Of a stretch of DNA of 55,906 bases, positions 34,910 to 41,406 are shown in pieces. The DNA is from a virus. Under the pieces are notes generated by a model. That model made no database searches and was not told where the DNA came from. It worked only from the letters and a program-made list of their open reading frames with translations. The translations under genes were made by a program, and so were the position numbers. The stretch spans positions 1 to 55,906 of the IMG/VR virus record IMGVR_UViG_3300042395_000266, one strand, 5' to 3'. Each line of letters starts with the position of its first letter. Within the stretch, counting starts at the first letter, position 1.

Positions 34910-35380
34910 ATGCTGTTTGATATTTCGCCCGACGAGCCGCAGCCGAAGAAGAAGGGTGGAAAGTCCCGCGCGCGCGCAAAGGCCGCACCCCCTCCAGCCG
35001 AAGTCGTCGCACCCGTTTTGGCCCCTTATTTTATAGGGGAAAGGCCCATCCCGGCCCTTGGCACCATCGATGGCGAGTACGTCTGCGCTGACGACTCGTG
35101 CGCGGCCGGCTCGCAAGACATTCTCGCGGAGTTCGACGGCGAGTGGACGGTCGAGTGTGCGCTGTGCGGCACCCGGCAGCGAGTCGCCGCCATCCAAGAC
35201 CACCTCAAGCCCAAGGGGGACGTGTTCGTTGTGTCCGACGGCCGGTTCGCCGGCATGACGTTGGACGAGATTAGCAGGCAGCCGCGAGGGCCGGAGTGGC
35301 TGGCCTGGGCCGTCGCGGAGCACCCCCGGCAGTTCGTCAGAGAGGCCGTCCAGAAACACGCATTGACCGTCGCCAGATAG
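34910..35380 (+). CDS. Zinc-ribbon protein with ExoX-like C-terminus
   Basis: A 156-residue protein. Residues 1-45 are Lys/Arg/Ala/Pro-rich. Residues 60-95 contain C-x5-C and C-x2-C pairs (VCADDSCAAG; VECALCGTRQR), a possible zinc ribbon. The C-terminal part (GRFAGMTLDEISRQPRGPEWLAWAVAEH) resembles the small domain found after ExoX-like exonucleases. Preceded by CAGGCTACC and AAGGAG. Confidence 0.6.
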   Translation: MLFDISPDEPQPKKKGGKSRARAKAAPPPAEVVAPVLAPYFIGERPIPALGTIDGEYVCADDSCAAGSQDILAEFDGEWTVECALCGTRQRVAAIQDHLKPKGDVFVVSDGRFAGMTLDEISRQPRGPEWLAWAVAEHPRQFVREAVQKHALTVAR

Positions 35381-35391
35381 CCCGTTAGGCT
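35363..35391 (+). promoter_or_regulatory. csrA promoter candidate
   Basis: TTGACC (35363-35368), 17 bases, TAGGCT (35386-35391), the latter being part of TAGGCTACCC. An inverted TAGCC lies five bases upstream, giving TAGCC-CGTTA-GGCTA. Confidence 0.55.
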
Positions 35392-35399
35392 ACCCACCA

Positions 35400-35415
35400 C
35401 GCAAAAGGAGTTGCG
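35400..35415 (+). promoter_or_regulatory. csrA RBS hairpin, AAGGAG hexaloop
   Basis: CGCAA-AAGGAG-TTGCG: a five-bp stem whose six-base loop is the Shine-Dalgarno sequence of csrA. CsrA binding here would block its own translation. Confidence 0.65.
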
Positions 35416-35418
35416 ACC

Positions 35419-35610
35419 ATGCTCGTCATCACACGAAAAGCCGGTCAAAGGATTTGGATCGGGAACGACGTGGAGGTCACGGTCGGCCGTGTCCTGCCCG
35501 ACGGCCGCGTGCGGCTGTGCATTACCGCACCCAAGCACGTCACGGTCGTCCGCGACGAACTGCTGACCCGAGCCGACGCGGCAGCGCGGGAGGAGAGGGT
35601 CGCCCGATGA
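35419..35610 (+). CDS. csrA: CsrA/RsmA translational regulator
   Basis: RNA-binding dimer that recognises GGA in hairpin loops and blocks or stabilises mRNAs. The 63 residues fit the family along their length: MLVITRKAGQRIWIG, VEVTVGRV, VRLCITAPKHVTVVRDEL, including the RNA-contacting N-terminal Leu2-Thr5-Arg6-type residues and the conserved Arg in VVRDE. Phage-borne csrA genes are uncommon. Its leader has its own candidate site, implying autoregulation. It heads a set of small genes overlapping by ATGA. Confidence 0.92.
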   Translation: MLVITRKAGQRIWIGNDVEVTVGRVLPDGRVRLCITAPKHVTVVRDELLTRADAAAREERVAR

Positions 35611-35879
35611 GCAAGAAGAAGCCCGTACAGAAGCCCGCGACTACGCACGACGAGATCATGCGGCAGATCGCCGTCTTGGCGGCGAGGATTTCAGAGGTTG
35701 AAAGCGGCCTCGTCTCCGTTCGCCAGCACAGCGAGGTCGCTGTCGAGGAAATGATCCAGACGCGGGACACCTTCCGCGAGTTGCGATCATTAGTCAACGT
35801 CAAGTTCTTGCTGCTTGAGAAGCCGGCCAGCAAGCAGTCGTGGTTCTCGTGGCTGCGAGGCGCCGGGGCCGGGCGATGA
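35607..35879 (+). CDS. Small coiled-coil protein
   Basis: A 90-residue protein coupled to csrA by ATGA. A basic start (KKKPVQKPATTHDEI) leads to a long helix (about 15-70) likely to be a coiled coil. It ends with W/R/G residues (FSWLRGAGAGR). Unrecognised. Confidence 0.55.
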   Translation: MSKKKPVQKPATTHDEIMRQIAVLAARISEVESGLVSVRQHSEVAVEEMIQTRDTFRELRSLVNVKFLLLEKPASKQSWFSWLRGAGAGR

Positions 35880-35962
35880 CAAACCTGTGGCTAAACGTGT
35901 TCGCGGTGCTCGTGCTTGTCGGCGCTGTGTGCTACCTGACCCTCGTCCCCTACATGGATTGA
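35876..35962 (+). CDS. 28-residue membrane peptide
   Basis: Reading ATG 35876, overlapping the previous stop, gives 28 residues that are almost all hydrophobic (NLWLNVFAVLVLVGAVCYL), i.e. one transmembrane helix. The overlap and full-length hydrophobic segment support a real gene. Confidence 0.5.
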   Translation: MTNLWLNVFAVLVLVGAVCYLTLVPYMD

Positions 35963-35970
35963 GTAATCGC

Positions 35971-36189
35971 ATGAAGCGGCCTCCAGAATTTCGCGTTGAT
36001 GACGAGCAGTTCGTCATGGAGTGCATCGATGAATTGACGGCTCCGTATGTTGACGTGCGTATCGACACGATCCCGCAGGAGTCGGATGACGCCGACTATT
36101 CGGAACGCCCCGAGTTGCTCCGCAAGGCCGCCGCGTGGCTCGTGAAGGCCGCCGAGTGGCTGGAGCAGGAGCAGGCAAAATGTCTGTGA
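35971..36189 (+). CDS. Small acidic protein
   Basis: A 72-residue protein with an acidic core and an amphipathic C-terminal helix (ELLRKAAAWLVKAAEWLEQEQ). Overlaps the methyltransferase start by 10 bases. Unrecognised. Confidence 0.55.
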   Translation: MKRPPEFRVDDEQFVMECIDELTAPYVDVRIDTIPQESDDADYSERPELLRKAAAWLVKAAEWLEQEQAKCL

Positions 36190-37037
36190 TGATCCGCGAG
36201 GGCGACTGCATCGACGTTCTCAAGACGTTCGCAGATCAGAGCGTCCACTGCGTCGTCACGTCGCCGCCCTACTGGAAGGCCCGCAACTACGGCGGCGGCG
36301 CCGGAGAACTGGGGGCCGAGCGCGATCCGATGATGTTCGTAGAGCGTCTTCTGCTGATTTTTGACGAGGTGCGCCGCGTCCTCCGCGACGACGGGACGTG
36401 CTGGGTCAACCTGGGCGACACTATGCACGGCGGCTCGCTGGCCGGCATCCCCTGGTCGCTCGCGTCGGCCATGTCTCTTTCGGCACCTGGGTACGCCCGC
36501 CGCTGGTTCCTGCGGTCAGCCGCTCCGTGGATCAAGCGCAGCCCAATGCCCGAGGCCGTCACCAACCGGCCGTCGAACGGCCTGGAATACTTCTTCCTTT
36601 TCACAAAGAAGGCTACCGGCTACCACTATGACGCCGACGCTGTGCGGCTGCCGGTCTGTCCATCGACGCTGGCCCGCGACCAATACACCCGAATCTCGGC
36701 CGGCAAGGACGGCCCCTACGCCGTTCGGCACGATCACGAGACGCCCAGCAACCCCAAGGGCAGGAACCGCCGGAACACCGATTGGTGGACGGAGAGCCTT
36801 GGCTACGTCGTGGCGTCAGCAAGTTACGGCGGGAATCACTACGCCGTCATGCCTCCCAAGTTGGTCGAGCCGGCCATCAGCGCCGGATGCCCGGCCGGCG
36901 GCGTGGTGCTCGACCCGTTCATGGGCACCGGCACCACCCTTGAGGTCGCCGTGTCGCTTGGCCGCAGCGCCATCGGCATCGAACTGAACCCCGACTACGT
37001 CAGGCTGGCAGAGGAGCGGATGGCCGCCTGCGCATGA
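36180..37037 (+). CDS. DNA methyltransferase (N4/N6, beta-type)
   Basis: A 285-residue AdoMet-dependent amino-methyltransferase. The catalytic motif TSPPYW (about 27-32) precedes the AdoMet motif DPFMGTGTTLEVA (about 241-253), the order of the beta class; SPPYW is commonly linked with N4-cytosine or N6-adenine methylation. No cognate restriction enzyme lies nearby, so it is probably protective against host restriction. Confidence 0.88.
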   Translation: MSVMIREGDCIDVLKTFADQSVHCVVTSPPYWKARNYGGGAGELGAERDPMMFVERLLLIFDEVRRVLRDDGTCWVNLGDTMHGGSLAGIPWSLASAMSLSAPGYARRWFLRSAAPWIKRSPMPEAVTNRPSNGLEYFFLFTKKATGYHYDADAVRLPVCPSTLARDQYTRISAGKDGPYAVRHDHETPSNPKGRNRRNTDWWTESLGYVVASASYGGNHYAVMPPKLVEPAISAGCPAGGVVLDPFMGTGTTLEVAVSLGRSAIGIELNPDYVRLAEERMAACA

Positions 37038-37246
37038 ACCAAGCGGAGAAGGACGCCGCCCTGCGGCGACTGATGCTGGCAAATGAGGTTTTCCGCGACT
37101 TGCGAGTGTCTGTAGAGGACGCGGCCGAGATGGCAAAGCAAACCAACGCATCCGCGCTCGCTTTCGCGGCGTTCCACCTGTCCGACTCTCTGCGAGCCTA
37201 CGCCCACGAAATGACCAAGTACGTTCTGGAGGTCATCAATGAATGA
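37034..37246 (+). CDS. Small helical protein
   Basis: A 70-residue, mainly helical protein (AEKDAALRRLMLANEVFRDLRVSVEDAAEMAKQ) overlapping both neighbours by a few bases. Unrecognised. Confidence 0.55.
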   Translation: MNQAEKDAALRRLMLANEVFRDLRVSVEDAAEMAKQTNASALAFAAFHLSDSLRAYAHEMTKYVLEVINE

Positions 37247-37496
37247 CTTCTCGTGGACTACCGCCGCGATGATTTTTGTGACCTACGTCGCCATCGACAT
37301 GCTCTACGCATGGTACGTCATCTGCGTGGGCGAGCGACGGGCCGTCACGGCCGCGCTCCTGACCTCTGTCATCTACAGCCTGCTGGCGTTCGGCGTCGTC
37401 AGTTATTCAAAAAACATCTTCTACCTCGTGCCCCTTGCCAGCGGCGCGTTCTTTGGCACCTATGTGATGGTGCGGCTCAAGAAGGTGGGCCAGTGA
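37239..37496 (+). CDS. Small three-helix membrane protein
   Basis: An 85-residue protein with three hydrophobic segments (about 7-30, 38-56, 60-78) and a short Lys end. Similar small membrane proteins occur in many environmental phages. Function unknown. Confidence 0.6.
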   Translation: MNDFSWTTAAMIFVTYVAIDMLYAWYVICVGERRAVTAALLTSVIYSLLAFGVVSYSKNIFYLVPLASGAFFGTYVMVRLKKVGQ

Positions 37497-37804
37497 CAAC
37501 AAACGACGAAGTTTTTACCGACGCCTGCGACGAATCGCTCGCTCGCCAGCGAAAACGATTTGCAGCGAAGTGTGCGCGAGCAGCCAAGGCGGCCAGGAAG
37601 AAGTTCGGCAAGTGGATTCCGATGGCGAAGCAGCGGCCGCCGGATGCCAGGGTGCTGGTCGTGCGAGAGGTCGCCAACGGCAACCGCTACATCGATATGG
37701 CCGCGTGGTGGCACGACGAGCCGTGCGGCCTGCCGGCCATCTCGTCGCTTCAGAACGTCACGCACTGGATGCCGCTGCCAGAGTTGCCGGAGGCCAGCAA
37801 ATGA
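37493..37804 (+). CDS. DUF551 domain protein, first copy
   Basis: A 103-residue protein from GTG 37493 (GTGA overlap). Residues 41-97 show the DUF551 pattern: WIPMAKQRPPDARVLVV at the start and VTHWMPLPELP at the end. Function of the family is unknown. A second, separate copy is in the cassette array (39463). Confidence 0.75.
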   Translation: MTTNDEVFTDACDESLARQRKRFAAKCARAAKAARKKFGKWIPMAKQRPPDARVLVVREVANGNRYIDMAAWWHDEPCGLPAISSLQNVTHWMPLPELPEASK

Positions 37805-38043
37805 GCGACGAGGTGGCGCACGAGTGCGTGGGCGGCCCGCTCGACGGCGAAATGCGGTCGTTCGGCAGGCCAAATTGCATGACCGTCTGCGTGCCGGAGT
37901 GGAGCATGGCCGGCATCGTGAGTCACTATTACTGCTTGACCATTTCCGTCTGGCCGCAGGGGCAAAAGACGTGGTGGTCGTACCGAGGCACAAATCAAAA
38001 CCGCATCAAAGACTACCCGGTGGTGGAACCCGCCTGGGAATGA
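37801..38043 (+). CDS. Small protein, unrecognised
   Basis: An 80-residue protein with a GGPLDGE motif near the start, as in many small phage proteins, and a Trp/Tyr-rich C-terminal half. ATGA overlap with the previous gene. Confidence 0.55.
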   Translation: MSDEVAHECVGGPLDGEMRSFGRPNCMTVCVPEWSMAGIVSHYYCLTISVWPQGQKTWWSYRGTNQNRIKDYPVVEPAWE

Positions 38044-38089
38044 CGGCCGCGCGTGCGGTCGTGGATCGATGGACTCTGGAGACTCTGAT

Positions 38090-38395
38090 ATGCGACGGAT
38101 CGCATTGTTTCTCGCCCTCGCCGTGACGTGCGGTGCGGCCCAGGCAGAACGCTACTACTCCCGCACGGTCGTGCGGACGAGTGCCCAGGACGACGCCAAC
38201 GAGATGGCCCGCACTGGCTGCTTCCGCCACCGCGGCACATGCGGCTGCCGGGAGGGAATAGGTATGGGCAGCACGCCAGCCCAGGCTCTGGACAATTGCT
38301 GTTACAGCCGCGACAGCCGCTACGTCGTCCGCGAGCGGGCCGTGGCCCGCGGTGCGAACGGCCGGTGGTACGCCGTGACCCGGTACAGCAACTGA
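38090..38395 (+). CDS. Exported Cys-rich protein
   Basis: A 101-residue protein with a signal peptide (MRRIALFLALAVTCGAAQA, cut expected after residue 19) and six cysteines after it, probably forming disulfides. GGAG lies before ATG 38090. It could alter the host envelope or act outside. Unrecognised. Confidence 0.6.
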   Translation: MRRIALFLALAVTCGAAQAERYYSRTVVRTSAQDDANEMARTGCFRHRGTCGCREGIGMGSTPAQALDNCCYSRDSRYVVRERAVARGANGRWYAVTRYSN

Positions 38396-38462
38396 CCAAG
38401 ACATGCCTGTTCGCGGGGCACAGGACACACAAAACCCCGCCCTCAATACATCAGAGCGAGCC

Positions 38463-38747
38463 ATGAACATCGACCAATTCGTCCGCACTGGTTCTCAATG
38501 CGGAGACGCCGAAATCGCGCGGCTGCGGCTTCAATCGGCGCACGCGGAAATGGAACTGCTCCGCACAGCCATCCGCCGCCTCGCGGATCAGGACGCCACG
38601 CTGTCGGTGTGCGATGGTGCGGTGACGGTGACGATGGACGCCACGCTTACCGACGAGGAGCGTGAGGCGGTGAAGTTGGCGGCTGAATGGTTCGCAGCGG
38701 TTCCCCTTGGCGACACGCTCCGCGCGTTGCTGGGGCGGCTGAAGTGA
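38463..38747 (+). CDS. Cassette gene 1
   Basis: A 94-residue helical protein. The ATG lies upstream of the GTTCTCA boundary, so the first ten codons come from the recombination site. The C-terminal part (LTDEEREAVKLAAEWFAA...LRALLGRLK) is similar to that of the gene at 41185. Unrecognised. Confidence 0.6.
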   Translation: MNIDQFVRTGSQCGDAEIARLRLQSAHAEMELLRTAIRRLADQDATLSVCDGAVTVTMDATLTDEEREAVKLAAEWFAAVPLGDTLRALLGRLK

Positions 38748-38770
38748 GAACACGGAAGATCAACAGCCGC
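38745..38770 (+). repeat. attC-like left arm, partial
   Basis: TGAGAAC followed by ACGGAAGATCAACAGCC, matching the left arms of complete sites. No clear right arm follows, so this site seems truncated or fused. Confidence 0.5.
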
Positions 38771-38786
38771 GAACAAAGGAGGCGGC
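38766..38786 (+). promoter_or_regulatory. RBS in hairpin loop
   Basis: GCCGC and GCGGC pair around an 11-base loop containing AAAGGAG, the ribosome site for ATG 38791. Confidence 0.45.
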
Positions 38787-38790
38787 AAAC

Positions 38791-39060
38791 ATGAGGGACG
38801 TTGTGACACGCATCAACCGATGGCTGGAGGGCGAGGACGCTGCCGACGCAGACGAGACGCTGCATGACGCCCGCGACGAGATCGTCGCCCTTCGGGCGTT
38901 GCTGACGCGGCAGAGCGAGTCTGCGAGCGAGGCGGTGCGACTCATGGCAGACAACGCCAGCCGATACGGATTTCTGCTCGGCGGGCTGGAGATGGTCGCG
39001 GCCGGGCATACGACGGCGGATAAGGTGCTGGCGGCGGCGAAGGCAAAATACGGTGACTGA
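38791..39060 (+). CDS. Cassette gene 2
   Basis: An 89-residue acidic helical protein (TRINRWLEGEDAADADETLHDARDEIVALRALLTRQ). Its stop runs into the left arm of the next site. Unrecognised. Confidence 0.6.
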   Translation: MRDVVTRINRWLEGEDAADADETLHDARDEIVALRALLTRQSESASEAVRLMADNASRYGFLLGGLEMVAAGHTTADKVLAAAKAKYGD

Positions 39061-39147
39061 GAACACGCAGGATCAGGAGCGGCGAACAATGAGCGATGAC
39101 AACACCAAAGAGCCGGCCGAGCCGTCTCCTGCATCCGCTGGTTATGC
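39058..39147 (+). repeat. attC-like site A
   Basis: Outer ends TGAGAAC and GTTATGC. Inner arms AGGATCAGGAG and CTCCTGcATCC pair with one unpaired base on the right arm, as in attC folded strands. A start codon (39089) lies inside it. Confidence 0.65.
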
Positions 39148-39400
39148 CGATGCTCGCCTAGTCGAGCGGGCGTTCAGAGAAGTGCTAGAGAGCGTAAACG
39201 AGGTGAGCCGCGCTCACGCCATGAACTACGCGGGGCTGCTGCACTCGCTGCTGGAAAAAGGCGTGATTACAGCGGAAGAACTCGAAGCAGGGCGAGAGAA
39301 AGCAAGGCCGGCAGTTGACAAGCATTTTGGGCCGACACCGGACGAAAGGAAGGCGAAGGATTTAGTTGAACTGCTTCGGGGACTCAAGGGCAAGGCATAA
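39089..39400 (+). CDS. Cassette gene 3
   Basis: A 103-residue protein. Its first 18 codons come from the attC-like site (ending PSPASAGYA). The cassette-borne part is helical (VERAFREVLESVNEVSRAHAMNYAGLLHSLLEKG). TAA of the stop begins the next site. Unrecognised. Confidence 0.6.
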   Translation: MSDDNTKEPAEPSPASAGYADARLVERAFREVLESVNEVSRAHAMNYAGLLHSLLEKGVITAEELEAGREKARPAVDKHFGPTPDERKAKDLVELLRGLKGKA

Positions 39401-39443
39401 CGCCAGCGATCAGCGGCTCGTCCGCTGCATCGCGTGGTTCTGT
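39395..39443 (+). repeat. attC-like site B
   Basis: Outer ends GCATAAC and GTTCTGT. AGCGATCAGCGG pairs with CCGCTGcATCGCgT across a five-base loop; the lower-case bases are unpaired. At 49 bp it is short for an attC site. Confidence 0.7.
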
Positions 39444-39462
39444 GGGCGTGGAGGATCAGACC

Positions 39463-39705
39463 GTGAAATGGATCAGCGTGAAAAAGCAATTGCCTGAGTG
39501 GGGTGAGCAAGTCATCGTCGCTCACCGTCGCTACGATTGGTCAAACGCCCGGCACAAGTGGACACGGCTCAAAAGGCTGGGCGTGAAGCCAGCCACGTTT
39601 TGGAGGCAGGACGAGAACGGGCCGCGATTTACTGATGGTGAAGATGTTGTGGCCGAGCCGGTGGCATGGATGCCGCTCCCGGCCCCGCCGAGCGACGGCA
39701 AGTAG
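39463..39705 (+). CDS. DUF551 protein, cassette gene 4
   Basis: An 80-residue protein matching DUF551 (WISVKKQLPEWGEQVIVAHR; VAWMPLPAPP). The start is GTG 39463, eight bases after GGAGGA; GTG 39442 is also in frame. The cassette ends match over nine bases, the best in the array. Confidence 0.75.
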   Translation: MKWISVKKQLPEWGEQVIVAHRRYDWSNARHKWTRLKRLGVKPATFWRQDENGPRFTDGEDVVAEPVAWMPLPAPPSDGK

Positions 39706-39707
39706 CC

Positions 39708-39797
39708 ACAGAACACGGAAGATCAACGGCGGCGGACGCAAGGCATGACAACACCAAACGACATTGACCCGCCGTCCGTTGCATCGCTTGGTTCTGC
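39708..39797 (+). repeat. attC-like site C
   Basis: Outer ends ACAGAAC and GTTCTGC. GATCAACGG pairs with CCGTTGcATC, with GGC/GCC extension. An internal ATG (39745) opens a 28-codon frame through the right arm, reading PPSVASLGSA. Confidence 0.65.
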
Positions 39798-39820
39798 TGC
39801 GTTGGCCTCGGAGATGGGCA

Positions 39821-40696
39821 ATGCCTGAGCACCACTTCCTCAATCTCGGCGCTGGCGTCCAATCGACGGCGCTCTACCTCTTGAGTATCGACGGCGACGA
39901 GCCGGAAGTGCCGCGATTCGATGCCGCCATCTTCGCGGACACGCAGGAGGAGCCGGACGAGGTATACCGGCACCTGGAATGGCTGGAAAAGCAGGGCGGC
40001 CCGCCGATTGTGAGGACGACAGCGGGGCGGCTGGGCGCTGCCTTGGAGCAAGGCAGCGATGCGTCTGGCAATACCCGCACTGACGGCGGCCACTACGTTT
40101 CGATCCCGGCATTCACGGTGCATCCGCAGACCGGACAGAAGGGCATCATCCAGCGGCAATGCACAGCCGACTTCAAGGTCAAGCCGATTGAGCGACTGAT
40201 CCGCGAGCACTGCGGCGGGCAGTTCGGCAGGCCGCTGCCGAAAGAGGTCATCGTTCACCAATACATGGGGCTGTCGTTCGACGAGCCGAAGCGGGTCATC
40301 CGCGTCAAGGAACGATTCCTCGCCAAGCCGTCAAACTGGAAGGTTCATTTCCCGCTCTGGGAGATGCAATGGGATCGCGGCGACTGCAAATCGTACCTAC
40401 GCGAGCGTATGCCATACGAGGTGCCACGCTCGGCCTGCGTGTTCTGCCCGTTCAAGTCAGACGAGGAGTGGCGTCGGCTGAAGGCCGACGATCCCAAGGG
40501 CTGGGAGCGTGCCGTGCACATCGACAAGGTGTGCCGCACCGGCACCGGGCTGGACGCTCACCGATACTTGCACAAGGCGTGCGTGCCGCTGGACGAGGTT
40601 GACCTACGGCCCGCCGACGAGAAGAGCGGGCAGATGAACATGTTCCGGCACCTGCGCGGGTTTCAGGACGAGTGCGAAGGGTACTGCGGGAACTAG
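39821..40696 (+). CDS. PAPS reductase-like protein, cassette gene 5
   Basis: A 291-residue PP-loop ATP pyrophosphatase-like protein: GAGVQSTALYLL (about 9-20) as PP-loop, FADTQEEPDEVY, QCTADFKVKPIERLI and ACVFCPFKSDEEWRRL. This phage and prophage group is related to PAPS reductases and DndC. It might act in sulfur transfer, for example to DNA or tRNA, but no dnd partners are here. GGAG precedes the ATG. It is large for an integron cassette gene. Confidence 0.75.
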   Translation: MPEHHFLNLGAGVQSTALYLLSIDGDEPEVPRFDAAIFADTQEEPDEVYRHLEWLEKQGGPPIVRTTAGRLGAALEQGSDASGNTRTDGGHYVSIPAFTVHPQTGQKGIIQRQCTADFKVKPIERLIREHCGGQFGRPLPKEVIVHQYMGLSFDEPKRVIRVKERFLAKPSNWKVHFPLWEMQWDRGDCKSYLRERMPYEVPRSACVFCPFKSDEEWRRLKADDPKGWERAVHIDKVCRTGTGLDAHRYLHKACVPLDEVDLRPADEKSGQMNMFRHLRGFQDECEGYCGN

Positions 40697-40784
40697 CAGA
40701 ACGCCAGCGATCAGCGGCATCGAACACAGGAGATTGACACATGAGCGACGTTGATGAGATGTCCGCTGCATCGCGTGGTTCTGC
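40696..40784 (+). repeat. attC-like site D
   Basis: Outer ends GCAGAAC and GTTCTGC, exact complements. CCAGCGATCAGCGG pairs with CCGCTGcATCGCgTGG. An internal ATG (40741) opens a 21-codon frame (SAASRGSAN) ending at the next gene start. Confidence 0.7.
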
Positions 40785-40802
40785 AAACGGAGGAGACAAG
40801 AC

Positions 40803-41162
40803 GTGAGCGATAGTTGGTTCGACACGCTGGTCGCAAAGTGGATCGAACTTTGCGAACTTGCCAATATCGAAGTGGACAACATTGAACGGGCGAGGTCGTT
40901 CATTGACGGCGGCGCATACGAGTCGAAGGAATGGACGAAGCCGCCGTCGCTGCAAGCCTTGCAGGCGTGGTATCTCGCGGCCAGAGATTTGTCGGAGCAG
41001 CAGGATGACGGCGACGAACTGATGAGCAGCGAACTGTGGCGGATTTTGACGCTCACGGAGAAGGCGTACCAAATGGGCCTTGCCGATGCGGCGGCCAGAA
41101 CGGCGGATAACGCGCCGAGAATTCACGTCGAACGGCCGCGAAACAGCATGGCCCGTGATTAA
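40803..41162 (+). CDS. Cassette gene 6
   Basis: A 119-residue acidic helical protein (IELCELANIEVDNIERARSFI; PSLQALQAWYLAARDLSEQQDDGDELMSS). GTG start with GGAGGAG before it. Unrecognised. Confidence 0.6.
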   Translation: MSDSWFDTLVAKWIELCELANIEVDNIERARSFIDGGAYESKEWTKPPSLQALQAWYLAARDLSEQQDDGDELMSSELWRILTLTEKAYQMGLADAAARTADNAPRIHVERPRNSMARD

Positions 41163-41177
41163 CACGCAGGATAAGGC
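41157..41177 (+). repeat. attC-like left arm, partial
   Basis: GATTAAC plus ACGCAGGATAAGGC resembles the left arms, but the outer end does not complement the unit's start (GTTCTGC) and no right arm is seen. Confidence 0.4.
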
Positions 41178-41184
41178 AACCGAA

Positions 41185-41406
41185 ATGGCACACGTCGAGG
41201 CCGGAACGTCGTTTCTTACTCCAGAGGAACGCGAGGCGTTGATCGTCGCCTCAATCGAACTGAACGCCCTTCATTGCTGGGAGGAAAATCATTCTGCCGC
41301 GCTGCGTGGCCTTCTGGCGAGGCTGTCGCCGCCCGCCGACAGGCCCGACGTGCTGCCGTTCCCCACAGAACCTCCGCAGCCCTACGACATCGACGGTGAC
41401 TCGTGA
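41185..41406 (+). CDS. Small protein related to cassette gene 1
   Basis: A 73-residue protein with [19 protein letters not shown]...LRGLLARLS, similar to the end of the 38463 gene. GTG 41155 would add ten residues. It couples to the dehydratase by GTGA. Function unknown. Confidence 0.55.
   Translation: MAHVEAGTSFLTPEEREALIVASIELNALHCWEENHSAALRGLLARLSPPADRPDVLPFPTEPPQPYDIDGDS

Larger units (their letters stand above)
38491..41163 (+). mobile_element. Integron-like gene cassette array
   Basis: Small genes separated by attC-like sites with conserved arms: left AACnCnnnGATCAnCnG, right CCGCTGCATCGCGTGGTTCTG. Unit starts and ends are exactly complementary. GTTCTCA (38491) pairs with TGAGAAC (38745, and again 39058). 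GTTATGC (39141) pairs with GCATAAC (39395). GTTCTGTGG (39437) pairs with CCACAGAAC (39706). GTTCTGCT (39791) pairs with AGCAGAAC (40695). No integron integrase is adjacent. The last junction (41157) does not match. Confidence 0.75.

Noticed and set aside
36180-37037. Restriction-modification system
   Set aside because: No restriction enzyme gene lies beside the methyltransferase; read as an orphan.
39745-39830. 28-codon frame in attC-like site C as a gene
   Set aside because: It is short and made of the repeat; treated as part of the site and discussed only as a possible leader.
38453-41056. Leftward frames containing AMQRT-like peptides
   Set aside because: They are translations of the attC-like sites on the other strand, a common annotation artefact.
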